DNA from: Pogostemon cablin
Taxonomy: Eukaryota > Streptophyta > Magnoliopsida > Lamiales > Lamiaceae
Assembly (NCBI GenBank): GCA_023678885.1
Contig: CM042963.1
Location: 28,079,576-28,143,575 of the forward strand
Direction: 5' to 3'
Length of the DNA stretch: 64,000 bases
Of the stretch, positions 34,034 through 44,571 are shown in pieces; position 1 is the first letter of the stretch; each line of letters starts with the position of its first letter. The translations under genes were made by a program, and so were the position numbers. The notes under the pieces were generated by a model that had not been told where the DNA came from, ran no database searches, and saw nothing but the letters and a program-made list of their open reading frames with translations.

Positions 34034-35038
34034 AAGGCTCATGCAGGCAAGAAAAGGAGACCAAACGCATCCAAGTACGAAGAGCTTAAGATCGTGAATC
34101 GTTAGAGTAAAGTAGGAGGGCTGAGACAGAGGTTCGGCTGGAGATTCAAGTAAGATCGGTCTATCTAACCAAGATTGCTCCTAGATTAATCATGGGCTAG
34201 AGCCACTTCGGTAGTTCTAGGGTTAAGAAGGTTTCATGAGTTAAATTTGTATTTCGTGTGTATACTCCGTACAACACTACTTGTGGTTTAGTTTATATAA
34301 GATTGCACGTTTTTAATCCATACTCATAGTTGTTTTGTGCATCAATAATCGTTGTGTAGAGTCTGAATGCATAACATGGTTATTGGTTGAGTGCGTTCAC
34401 TAATGAGCAGGTTCATTGTTATAAGTCTAAGTGAAGGGATTCCAAAGTCTTATTAGAACCGTCTTATATGAATGTTTGTTAATTGAATTGAATTCGGGTT
34501 AACAAGTAGGATAAAGAGTATAACTTTATAGTACCTACAAAGGGAGATCAAATCGGGTTAGAGTACTAAGTGCACGGGAAATAATTAATTATGATAGTAC
34601 CTAGAAAGGGAGGTAAAGTATGCGTCTTGCTCTAAGGATACTCACACGTGTCAAAAGCTTATCTATTTGTGTCTATAGAATAGATTTGCATAGTCTAGCG
34701 ATGCGTCCATAAACCACAAGGCAGAGTCGGACATCGACACATGAAAACATAAATTAACGAATGAAACTGGATGGCCTGACGAACTACCTATTATCTTATT
34801 TGATCACAACTACTATTTTCTTGTTCTTGTTACTTATTTGTTATTTTACTTGTTACTTAGTTTACAAACCAACAAATTACAATTCTCAACATAGTCATAA
34901 TCTACTAGAACGTAATTAAAGTGATATTTAACCGTCCCGTGGATTCGATATTTAACTTGGTCACCTTCGAAACTACAATTGATATCCTTCATACTTGGGG
35001 ATTAAAGTTGTGTGTTGAGAAAACAACCATCAAGTTTT

Positions 35039-35056
35039 TGGCGCCGTTGCCGGGGA
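35039..35056 (+). promoter_or_regulatory. primer binding site of D (tRNA-Asp type)
   Basis: TGGCGCCGTTGCCGGGGA, six bases after the LTR, is the site known from Athila-like elements, complementary to the 3' end of tRNA-Asp as I recall it. Confidence 0.8.
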
Positions 35057-35143
35057 CGGCTTAGAATATCTTTTTGATTATTTCTAGTTTGTTAGGGATA
35101 TTTAACTTGTCTTGCTGTTTTAATTCCAGTTCTTTTTAGTTGT

Positions 35144-36655
35144 ATGCTCACGAGATCAAAGAAAGGTGAACTTGAACCCTATAATCCTGAGATCGGAGCA
35201 TCGTCAAGAAAGAAGAAGAAGAAGAAGAGCAAGGCAAAGACTATTGATCCAGCTGAAGCTCTGAATTTTGGAGTTGAAGTTGACGAGCAGATTTCACAGA
35301 CGATTGAAGCTACAACTGAAGTTAATTTGGGGGTAGAGACAGTCAACATGGCAGCGAATCCGGATAATCTAGCCATCCGAGAGGTTTTCAGAAACAATAG
35401 GGCTGGAAATTTTGGGCTTCTAGGAGCGAGGGGAACTAATGCAGCTTTCGATCTTCATCCCGCTCTTATTAGCATGATAGAAAGGAACTCCTTTTCAGGA
35501 GGGTCTTTTGAGGATCCGCAGCAGCATCTGAACAAGTTCCTGGGCTATGCAAGTACTCAAAAAGATGCAGGAGAACATGAAGATGCTAGGAAGATCCTCT
35601 TGTTCAAATTCTCGCTTACTGAAAAGGCGAGAGATTGGTACGACACTATCAACGCTGCTGAGTGCACCACTTGGGAGCAACTGAAGTTAAGGTTCTTGGA
35701 GAGGTACATGCCACCTTCAAAGGTGTTTAAGATGAAGCAAGACATTAACCAATTTGCTATCGGTGGAGGTGAAAAATTTCATGAAGCATGGGATAGATTC
35801 AAGGACATGCTAAAGAAGTGTCCTCAACATGGGCTATCTAAAGCTCAATATATCAGTATATTCTATAACGGATTGGACTGTGATTCACGAGTGTTATTGG
35901 ATGCTTCTTCTAATGGAGCATTGCTTACAAAGTCATCCGTAGAGGCCGAGAAGTTGTTTGAAGATATTTCGATGAATTCGAGGGATTGGCCAACTGATAG
36001 AGTTAGAGGTACGTATGTCCTTGGGAAGCAAATCAGCGAATTATCTCAGCGCGTACCAATCATGCAGCAGGAACTAATGAAAGAGGGACCAATCCAAGAG
36101 GAGTTGGAAGAGGCACACTATGCCATGGGTCAAAGTATTCAAGGGGCTAGGTATCAAGATCAAGGAAACCGAAACTACCAAGGGAACTATCGAGGAAACT
36201 TTAATAATCGTGGTCCCCCGGGTGGTTATCAACAGCCGAGGAGGCCGGAGTTCTCATGGAGCAATCCGAATAATGCGATTCAACCTCCGATGGGTGTTGA
36301 TCCGGGTGCTAAGGTGGAAGAAGAGAAACCGGGTCTTGAGGATACTGTGAACAGGTATATTGCCAAGAATGATGAAAGAGTTAACCGCCTTGAGGCAAAA
36401 CTTGAGAAGAAAATCGATGCAAACCATGAGGTTATATCTAAGCAGGTGAAGGACCTTACATTATTGATGGGGGAGATGGCAGGAAGTGTTAACAAGCTTA
36501 CTCAAACTCTTGAGAAGGGAAAGTTCCCGTCTCAAAGTATTGAGAATCCAAGGTCCTGCAACGCCATCACATTAAGGTCGGGAACACAGTACGAGGGACC
36601 CATGAGGTCGAAATCAAATTTGGACATGTCTAGGGCTAGGTTCGACCAACATTGA
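35144..36655 (+). CDS. gag: gag of Athila element D
   Basis: ATG at 35144 follows the leader; the start MLTRSKKGELEPYNPEIG is typical of Athila gag. A lysine-rich run (about residues 24-32) is encoded by an AAG repeat. The Retrotrans_gag core reads PQQHLNKFLGYASTQKDAG, RKILLFKFSLTEKARDWYDT, CTTWEQLKLRFLERYMPPSK and EAWDRFKDMLKKCPQHGL. The C-terminus has a glycine/asparagine-rich stretch (RNYQGNYRGNFNNRGPPGG) and a coiled linker ending in CNAITLRSGTQYEGP. The frame is intact for 503 codons and ends at TGA 36653-36655, inside the first module of the linker array, whereas protease lies in another frame; in relatives gag and pol share one frame. Retained length suggests recent activity. Confidence 0.92.
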   Translation: MLTRSKKGELEPYNPEIGASSRKKKKKKSKAKTIDPAEALNFGVEVDEQISQTIEATTEVNLGVETVNMAANPDNLAIREVFRNNRAGNFGLLGARGTNAAFDLHPALISMIERNSFSGGSFEDPQQHLNKFLGYASTQKDAGEHEDARKILLFKFSLTEKARDWYDTINAAECTTWEQLKLRFLERYMPPSKVFKMKQDINQFAIGGGEKFHEAWDRFKDMLKKCPQHGLSKAQYISIFYNGLDCDSRVLLDASSNGALLTKSSVEAEKLFEDISMNSRDWPTDRVRGTYVLGKQISELSQRVPIMQQELMKEGPIQEELEEAHYAMGQSIQGARYQDQGNRNYQGNYRGNFNNRGPPGGYQQPRRPEFSWSNPNNAIQPPMGVDPGAKVEEEKPGLEDTVNRYIAKNDERVNRLEAKLEKKIDANHEVISKQVKDLTLLMGEMAGSVNKLTQTLEKGKFPSQSIENPRSCNAITLRSGTQYEGPMRSKSNLDMSRARFDQH

Positions 36656-37145
36656 AGGTCGAACCATACAGGGGTGGTCGAACCAACACACTGGACACGA
36701 TCAGGAGAGATTGCAGCATCGGTTCGACCAAACTGCAGATGGTTCGTCCTGGCATACAGGTCGAACCTTGGTCGAACCCGACAACTCGGAGCACTCTATT
36801 TTTCCAGAACACCAGTTCGACTAAATCAATCATGGTTCGACCTATCCTACAGGTCGAACCCAGGTCGAACCGTACAGCCAGGAGCACTCTGTTTTGTCGC
36901 AGCAACGGTTCGACCACGACGTTCATGGTTCGACCTATCAAACAGGTCGAACCCTGGTCGAACCGGATGGCGGAAGGAGTACAGTAGGTAGGTTCGACCT
37001 AGGTGCCCGTGGTTCGACCTATTCCACAGGTCTAACCCAGGTCAAACTTCAAATTCAAAAAGAGAGCCGTTGTCCAGAAGCAAGGTTCGACCAGTACGTA
37101 CCTGGTTCGACCTGTTCCACAGGTCGAACCCTGGTCGAACCCCAC
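36639..37145. repeat. tandem TCGA array in the gag-protease linker of D
   Basis: Six modules start at 36639, 36721, 36814, 36906, 36991 and 37084 (spacing 82-93 bp). Each is GGTTCGACC, about ten bases, GGTTCGACCTR, a short loop, CAGGTCGAACC and YGGTCGAACC. Spacers share a GAGCACTCTGTTTTCCAGA-like text. All three plus frames stay open for most of the array. Confidence 0.93.
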
Positions 37146-37943
37146 CAGAATTTGCCTGTTGCTACTCCGAACACTCTCGATGATGTTGATGCTACTCCAG
37201 TGGTTCGAAATGAGCAAAGTACAGAGATCATAGCTGAAAAAAAATGGGAGAGAGCCAAGCGATTGAGAGCCGAAAAGGAGAAAGCGGAGAAGGTTGATCG
37301 TGATGAATGGGGGATTCCCAAAAAAAAGATACCTCCGTCGTTTCCTTACAAGTTTGTGAAGAAGGGATTGGAAGAGAAGTTCAAGAAGTTTTCAGAGATA
37401 ATAAACAAGATAAGCTTGAGCATTCCTTTCTCAGAGGCAATCATCGAGATGCCGTACTATGCCCGATTTCTTAAAGATATATTGTTGAAGAAGTGGAGCT
37501 TAACCGGAATTGAAATGGTGAATTTATCTAAAAATTGCAGCTCAATCATTCAAAGGAAGCTGCCGCAAAAGATGAAGGATCCGGGGAGCTTCACTATTCT
37601 ATGTGAGATCGGAAAGGGGCCGGCACGGCGAGCTTTGTGCGATCTAGGGGCAAGCATCAATTTGATGCCTTTGTCCATCTTTCAGAGGCTTGGTTTGGGG
37701 GAGCTTACCCCTACAACAGTAGTTCTCCAATTGGCGGACAGGTCGATGACGTTTCCAAAAGGTATAATTGAAGACGTTCTCGTCAAAGTGGAGAAGCTAG
37801 TCTTTCCTGTGGATTTCCTTGTGCTAGAAATGGAAGAAGACAAGGATAATATCCCTTTAATCTTGGGGAGACCTTTCCTTGCTACTGCCGGAGCAATGAT
37901 TGATGTTCAGAAAGGAGAGCTTAGACTTCGAATGGACAAATAA
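37146..37943 (+). pseudogene. protease of D with upstream linker
   Basis: Frame 3 reads EKKWERAKRLRAEKEKAEKVDRDEWG, IPPSFPYKFVKKGLEEKF, KIGKGPARRALCDLGASINLMPLS (active site DLG, as usual in Athila) and IPLILGRPFLATAGAMIDVQKGELRLRM, ending at TAA 37941-37943. Beyond the stop the reading continues EVLFNLDKVMKMPMES, so the stop is inside the polyprotein. The region upstream is open through the array, and it is not in the gag frame, so a frameshift has occurred or the array changed phase. Confidence 0.85.
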
Positions 37944-40113
37944 GAAGTTCTTTTCAACTTGGACAAAGTGATGAAGATGCCCATGGAGTCGCAGTGTTAT
38001 AGTATTGACGTAGTGGAGGAGATTGTGAAAGAGGATATGTCTCTAATCCTGTCAAAGGATCCTCTTGAGACATTTTGATAGAGTCTCTTACTTATCCCAC
38101 TACAGAGCTTGACGGATTTTCCAACGAGGTATGTATTGACTTTCTTGAAAACTTACTTGCTTTGGGTGATGACAGGTTTGAATCGGAAAGAACTAAGGTG
38201 GAAGAAGTTAAGTGGACTAGGAAGTACTTGCCTTTGGATAACGAGAGATCTCCGATGGAAGTGAGGAAAGAGGAGTTGAAACCTTTGCCGGAACACTTGA
38301 AGTATGCCTTTCTTGGCGACAACGAAATATACCCGGTAATTGTATCTTCTTCTCTTAATGATGATCAACTTGAGGAGTTATTGAATGTTCTTAGGAAGTA
38401 TAAATCTGCGATTGGTTGGTCTCTTGAGGATTTGAAAGGAATAAGTCCTTCGTATTGCATGCATAAGATAAGATTGTTAGACGAGGCGAAGGCAAGTGTT
38501 CAGAATCAGCGGAGGGTTAATCCCGCGATTCAAGAGGTGATTAGGAAGCAAATCCTTACGTGGTTGGATGCTGGAATCATATATCCTATTAGTGATAGTC
38601 CCCATGTGAGTCCATTGCATGTAGTTGCTAAAAAGGGGGTATGACTATAGTAAAAGCTGAGGATGGAGAAGCGATAGCCACAAGGATCCCTACAGGATGG
38701 CGTACATGTGTAGATTATAGGAAGTTGAATGAGAACACGTGTAAGGATCATTTCCCTCTTCCTTTCATGGATCAAATGTTAGATCGTCTTGCAGGGTATG
38801 AGTTTTATTGTTTCTTGGATGGATACTTGGGGTACAACCAAATAATGATTGCCCCCGAGGATCAAGAAAATACCACTTTTACTTGCCCCTACGGAACCTT
38901 TGTTTTTCAGAAAATGCCATTTGGGTTATGTAATGCGTCTGCTACTTTTCAGAGATGCATGATGGCGATATTCGATGGGTTGATAGAGAAGATCATGGAG
39001 GTGTTCATGGATGATTTTTCTATTTTTGGTTCCTCCTTTGATATTTGTTTGTCTAACCTAGCTATTGTTTTGAAGAGATGCCAAGTGACTAATCTTGTCT
39101 TGAATTGGGAGAAGTGTCACGTCATGGTGAATGATGGGATTGTTCTTGGGCATCATGTTTTTGCCAAAGGATTGCAAGTAGATCGTGCTAAAGTGGTGGC
39201 AATTGAGAAGCTTCCACCACCGACCAATGAAAGAGGAGTGCGGTCCTTCCTTGGACACGTTGGTTTTTACAGGAGATTCATAAAAGACTTCTCAAAATAC
39301 TCTAAGCCCTTATCTCACTTACTTGAAAAGGATGTTCCTTTTGTGTTTGATGATGAATGTTTAATAGCTTTTCAAGTTTTGAAGGAGGCGCTTATCACTG
39401 CACCTATCTTGATCACACCGGATTGGACTCATCCTTTTGTACTAATGTGTGATGCAAGTGATGTAGCACTTGGAGTGGTGCTTGGGCAGCAGAAGGAGAA
39501 GAAGTTTTGCGCCATTTACTACGCAAGTAAGACTTTTGATGCAGCACAAAAGAATTACACGGTGACTGAAAAGGAGTTTTTGGCTGTTGTGTACGCATTC
39601 GATAAGTTCCGTCAGTATTTGGTTGGCATGAAGACTATAGTGTACACGGATCATTCTGCGATTCGGTACTTGATGGAAAAGAATGAGACAAAGCCTAGGA
39701 TCATAAGGTGGATTCTTCTACTTCAAGAGTTTGACATAGAGATCCGGGATAAAAAAGGTTCTGATAATGTGTTGGCGGATCACCTTTCGAGGTTGGAGAC
39801 TAGGGAACATTGTGATAATTCTTTCGAGTATATTGAGGAAAAGTTCCCGGATGAAAAGATCATGGCCGTGTTTGTTGAAGGGGCTGAGCGAGCATGTGTG
39901 GTGGCTGCGCAGGGAGTTGATCCATGGTATGCGGATTATGTGAATTATATTGCTGTGGGAGAAATTCCAAGGGATCTCAACCGATATCAACTTGCTAAAT
40001 TCAAAAGGGATTTTGACAAGGATGGAGACATTTTTGCGGCGAATGGACATTGCTTGAAGCATTATAGGTCGCCGGATGATGTTTGTGTCATCTTTGTGGA
40101 TACCTTGATTTGA
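37944..40113 (+). pseudogene. pol: reverse transcriptase and RNase H of D; integrase missing
   Basis: 38075-38644 (frame 2) gives the RT N-terminus: LPLDNERSPMEVRKEELKPLPEHLKY, AIGWSLEDLKGISPSYCMHKI and GIIYPISDSPHVSPLHVVAKKG. A one-base loss in the A5G5 run at 38632-38640 shifts to frame 1 (38641-40113) with GWRTCVDYRKLNENT, KMPFGLCNASATFQRCM and catalytic FMDD (39004-39015). RNase H follows with CDASD, TEKE and YTDHSA. The last readable part, DLNRYQLAKFKRDFDKDGDI, resembles the start of the Athila integrase region but ends at TGA 40111; no zinc site or DDE core follows. Confidence 0.92.
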
Positions 40114-40119
40114 GTTGGT

Positions 40120-40165
40120 ATCATCGTGACTCTCCGACGTTAAACATGAGCGCCTGTTGGGGGCT
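40120..40165 (+). other. conserved post-pol block in D
   Basis: CGTGACTCTCCGACGTTAAA followed by CATGAGCGCCTGTTGGGGG, the same as C at 7174-7220 and alike to G at 54611-54657 reversed. It sits directly after the pol stop. Confidence 0.75.
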
Positions 40166-40284
40166 TTCCCTCCCGTTTTAATGCTTTATTTCTTTTGTGT
40201 GAGTAAGAAATTTTTATATTTGAAGTGCTTACTTATCGGCAATTACATCTCTTTTCAAATTTAGTTTCAACTATAGTTTCTACT

Positions 40285-40300
40285 AAGTTTGGGGGGGTGT
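40285..40300 (+). promoter_or_regulatory. internal polypurine-like tract of D
   Basis: AAGTTTGGGGGGGTGT, 2.4 kb upstream of the LTR-adjacent tract. Matched by C (7343) and by two copies in G. Confidence 0.6.
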
Positions 40301-40608
40301 GATGTACTTACCTTGATAAGTACCGATAGTATAATCTTTTCTTCGTGATGTTTGTTAGGGGAGTTGGTTTTTGCGCCATATTTAAAATTTTAATCGATTT
40401 TGATGTGACGATTTTTTTTTACAACTTGCCTAATGTCCCATGGTGTTTTTGTTGTTTCGTATTTTTAGTGATTGCGGAGTTACTCATGAATAATATTTTG
40501 TGGAACAATTTTTGATGAGGTTGTGCTCTAGTTAGTACCTAATGATTTGTATTGAAGTTTGAAGTGTGTAGGGATTGAAGAACACTCAGTTTGGAAGCTT
40601 AGAAGGGT

Positions 40609-41022
40609 GGTTCGACCAAAGCCAGGGTAGGTTCGACCAAAGCCTGGAGGTCGAACCGAGCAGAGGAAGTCGAACCGACGCAGAAAATCATCCAGTGAGG
40701 TGGTTCGACCAGATCATTCTAGGTTCGACCTATCTAACAGGTCGAACCAAGGTCGAACCCGAGGTCTTAAATCATGCAGTAGGGTGGTTCTACCTGAGTC
40801 GATATGGTTCGATCTGCTTGGAAGGTCGAACCCAAGGTCGAATCAGTTCGTTCAGAGCACTCTGTTTTCCAGAAGATTGGTTCGACCAACACAAGGGTGG
40901 TTCGACCTGTCCAGCAAGTCGAACCCAGGTCGAACCAAGAAGAGCATTTGTCCAGAAGGTAGGTTCGACCTCGTCATCCATGGTTCGACCTGTTCAAGAG
41001 ATCGAACCTGAGGTCGAACCAA
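40609..41022. repeat. tandem TCGA array in the 3' region of D
   Basis: Five modules start at 40609, 40702, 40786, 40879 and 40962 (spacing 83-93 bp), with the same internal order and the same GAGCACTCTGTTTTCCAGAAG-like spacer as the linker array. It is therefore a duplicate of that tandem repeat at a second internal site. Confidence 0.93.
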
Positions 41023-41403
41023 GCCAGTCAAAAGGAAAGGGATAAGGATCAAGTAAAGGTAAAGGAGGAGCAGCAGGATGAAGAGATGCCAATGCAGCAC
41101 GACGCACCTCAGCATGAGCCAACACCGCGTCAGCAGCGGGCTGTCCCGAATGATACACGGGAGCAGCTTCGCCTTATTAATGAGCAGCTGGTCGCGATCA
41201 TTGCTAGCCAGTAGGAGACGAATCGACAGCTCGCACTCGCTAATGCCAACTATGCTACGCTAAATGAGAGGTATACTGCTTTGAATGAAAAAGTTGGTAG
41301 GTTGGGTGATCGAGTGGATTACTTGGATAGACACATCGGTGATCTACACCGGATTGTGGAGCGGAGGCTTGATGATGAGGATGATGATGCTCCAGATGAG
41401 TAG
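41023..41403 (+). pseudogene. remnant of a 3' ORF, coiled coil with acidic tail
   Basis: Frame 1 reads on from the last array module: SQKERDKDQVKVKEEQQDEE, PRQQRAVPNDTREQLRLINE, a TAG at about 41212 (CAG in the likely original), then YATLNERYTALNEKVGRLGD, DYLDRHIGDLHRIVERRLDD and EDDDAPDE, stop 41401-41403. Heptad-like leucines and valines suggest a coiled coil. It lies where Athila elements often have an extra (env-like) ORF, but I see no membrane segment and do not recognise a family. Confidence 0.5.
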
Positions 41404-42713
41404 TTTAGTTTAGGTTTTCTTTGGTTTCCTCCGATTCATCTTGATTCCATTATTTTTCTTTTGGGGTGTGATTCATGCGTGAGAAGAATGTATAAGTGAT
41501 ATTGATTGATAGATGCTTGTATGATTGATTGGGTATAAGCTTGTTGATTTTGTGCATTCATATGTTCATGTATTAATTTCTATTGATGAAAGGCATGTAT
41601 AATTTGATAAGTATGTTGAGTTTGTGTGGAATTGATCTTAATTATGTGCTATGAAGAGTACTAGGATTACCTAGGTGAGGATTTGAGCTTTCTAATCATG
41701 TTTGATCATGATTATTTTATTCTTGAGAGGATCATTCATATGAACGTATTCTAGAACTTGGCTTGGAGTCTTGTGTGAGACTTATGATTGATAAATTGCT
41801 AGGACATGATCTTAGGCCATTATTTTGTGATTAAGCTACTTAGCCAACTTTTATCCTTCCTAATGATCTTATTAACCCTTGGATGCCTTCTTGAGCCGTT
41901 AAAGCTTTTTCTTTGGTAGCCAAAGTAAATAACCTTATAAACCTTTATTTGAGCTTGATTAACCTATTCATTGGTAGAGAGAGTTGAGGTGAGTAAGTGT
42001 TGCAAGAAGAAAGAGGAAGATAGAATATGGTTGGATGAAAAGAATATGGTTAAATCTTGTTTAGGGGTAGTGCCTGAAACTGGTACCCCGATAGATTTTA
42101 TACTTAGTGCATGAAGCTTAGCAGCTGATGGCCTATACAAGAGAAGAAGGGTAGTGCCTAAAACTGGTACCCGAATTGTCTAAAGAGATGATGTTGATGC
42201 ACGAAAAAGAAGGAAAATCCATGAAAAGAAGAGGAGAAGTTGGAGGAGATATTGCAGCAAGAAGTAGAAATCAAGAACCTCCGAGGTAACTCTCTACTAG
42301 TGTCTTAAGTCACTTTACCTAAATTTTCCTACCTTTTTCCAAAGAGCCAACATTATAACCCAAAAACAAGTCCTTTGTGATCCTAGTGAAGAGTTGATTA
42401 TAAGTTGAATTTTGAGACTTTTGCCAAGCTTATGGTTACGCGTGAATATTGATTGATATGAGTGTTTATATTAACCTATATAGTGCCTCACGCACTTGAG
42501 TGAAAGAGAATAAATACTTATCTTGTGAGCTAGATTACTTAGTACTCCGAATGGTGTGTGATTGGATTGGTTTGGTATGAGTGATATATATGAAGCAATT
42601 AATACTTGTTTGATTTAATGAAGTTGCATGTGTGATATGTGTTGTACTTTATCTTGGTGAATTATACACTACTCCTGAGGTTTGATTTGGTTGCCTCGGG
42701 ACGAGCAACATGT
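41404..42713 (+). other. 3' untranslated region of D, no gene
   Basis: Shares with C and G the blocks ATGATCTTAGGCCAT (near 41808), TTGAGCC (near 41892), AAAGAGCCAACATTATAACC (near 42341) and AAGCTTATGGTTACGCG (near 42427). GTGCCTGAAACTGGTACC near 42070 and its variant near 42151 are a local duplication. Confidence 0.7.
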
Positions 42714-42726
42714 AAGTTTGGGGGTT
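42714..42726 (+). promoter_or_regulatory. polypurine tract of D
   Basis: AAGTTTGGGGGTT directly before the 3' LTR. Confidence 0.85.
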
Positions 42727-44405
42727 TGATGAGTGTGTAAATTCACAAGTTTGGCACCATGTTTTGTGCTAGTTTTGGAGAGTTTTGATGTGGAAATAGG
42801 TGGAAAACCTATATATATTGTGAATTAGAATGAATCAGGTGTTAGTGGAGCTATTTGAGTAGTTTTCATAGCAAAAATGGAGTGGAAGTGCCAAGAATCG
42901 AAGAGATGAAGTCGAGACCATGCGAACCGCCAAGAAAAGACATGGGTTCGACCTGTTGGAGGAGGGTTCGACCTCTCCAGCAGGTCGAACCAGTGTTGGA
43001 GAAGTGCAGGAAGTAGGTTCGACCACGACTCGAGGGGTTTGACCTTTTCATCAGGTTGAACCATGGTCGAACCAGTTCGTGAGAAGCTGGGTTCGACCAC
43101 GACGTTGGGATTTCGACCTGACGGTTGGCCGAACCAAGAGCAGAAATTGTCCAGTGATGAGGTTCGACCTGGGGTTCGACCAAGTCCTGAGAGGTTCGAC
43201 CTGTTCAAGAGGTCGAACCAGTGCAGAATTCTTCCAGTAGCGGGGTTCGACTTGGGGTTCGACCTGTGGCCAGTGGTTCGACCTGTTTGATGAGGTCGAA
43301 CCTACGTGCGGAAACTTACCTTATCCAGATTTTCGAGGCCAAAACGCGTGGGATCACTTGAAAAGCCCATTCCAAGCCCTAGAGATGTGATTACAAGTAT
43401 AAAAGAAGGCTCATGCAGGTAAGAAAAGGAGACCAAGTGCGTCCAAGTACGAAGACCTTAAGATCGTGAATCGTTAGAGTAAAGTAGGAGGGCTGAGATA
43501 GAGGTTCAGCTGGAGATTCAAGTAAGATCGGTCTATCTAACCATGATTGCTCCTAGATCAATCATGGGCTAGAGCCACTTCAGTAGTTCTAGGGTTAAGA
43601 AGGTTTCATGAGTTAAATTTGTATTTTGTGTGTATACTCCGTACAACACTATTTGTGGTTTAGTTTATATAAGATTGCACGTTTTTAATCCATACTCATA
43701 GTTGTTTTATGCATCAATAATCGTTGTGTAGAGTCTGAATGCATAACATGGTTATTGGTTGAGTGCATTCACTAATGAGCAGGGTTCATTGTTATAAGTC
43801 TAAGTGAAGGGATTCCAAAGTCTTATTAGAACCGTCTTATATGAACGTTTGTTAATTGAATTGAATTCGGGTTAACAAGTAGGATAAAGAGTATAACTTT
43901 ATAGTACCTACAAAGGGAGATCAAATCGGGTTAGAGTACTAAGTGCACGGGAAATAATTGATTATGATAGTACCTAGAAAGGGAGGCAAAGTATGCGTCT
44001 TGCTCTGAGGATACTCACACGTGTCAAAAGCTTATCTATTTGTGTCTATAGAATAGATTTGCATGGTCTAGCGATGCGTCCATAAACCACAAGACAGAGT
44101 CAAACATCGACACACGAAAGAATAAATTAACGAATGAAACTGGATGGCCTGACGAACTACCTATCATCTTATTTGATCACAACTACTATTTTCTTGTTCT
44201 TGTTACATATTTGCTATTTTACTTGTTACTTAGTTTACAAACCAACAAATTACAATTCTCAACATAGTTATAATCTACTAGAACGTAATTAAAGTGATAT
44301 TTAACCGTCCCGTGGATTTGATATTTAACTTGGTCACCTTCGAAACTACAATTGATGTCCTTCATACTTGGGGATTAAAGTTGTGTGTTGAGAAAACAAC
44401 CATCA
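42727..44405 (+). repeat. second LTR of D
   Basis: 1679 bp, near-identical to 33356-35032. Its array is at 42946-43305 and its TATA box at 43398-43405. It is followed not by flanking DNA but by another primer site. Confidence 0.93.
42946..43305. repeat. TCGA inverted-repeat array in U3 of D (second LTR)
   Basis: Same modules as 33574-33935 with a few substitutions, for example a changed GGTTTGACC at about 43036. It ends about 90 bp before TATA. Confidence 0.92.
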
Positions 44406-44571
44406 AGTTTTTGGCGCCATTGCCGGGGACGGCTTAGAATATCTTTTTGATTATTTCTAGTTTGTTAGGGATATTTAACTTGTCTTGCTGTTTTAATTCT
44501 AGTTCTTTTTAGTTGTATGCTCACGAGATCAAAGAAAGGTAAACTTGAACCCTATAATCCTGAGATCGGAG
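44406..44571 (+). other. second primer site and gag start of D, truncated
   Basis: TGGCGCCATTGCCGGGGA (44412-44429, one change) and a leader lead to ATG at 44518 and MLTRSKKGKLEPYNPEIG, identical in layout to 35039-35200. The copy stops at GATCGGAG and joins LTR-like sequence starting GGCTAGAACCATTTTAG. Confidence 0.9.

Larger units (their letters stand above)
33356..35032 (+). repeat. 5' LTR of D
   Basis: 1677 bp, TGATGAGTGTG...CAACCATCA. U3 holds the array at 33574-33935, with TATA at 34026. Confidence 0.93.
33356..44571 (+). mobile_element. Athila-lineage element D, lacks integrase, with a second partial copy attached
   Basis: Two near-identical LTRs (33356-35032, 42727-44405) enclose gag, protease, RT and RNase H. 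After the second LTR the primer site and the first codons of gag are present again (44406-44571), then the sequence breaks off. So D was a tandem LTR-internal-LTR-internal structure later truncated. Integrase is absent after RNase H, and FMDD in RT and CDLGAS in protease are Athila features. The right target duplication is lost. Confidence 0.9.

Noticed and set aside
35210..35232. AAG microsatellite
   Set aside because: Encodes the lysine run in gag of D; no separate significance.
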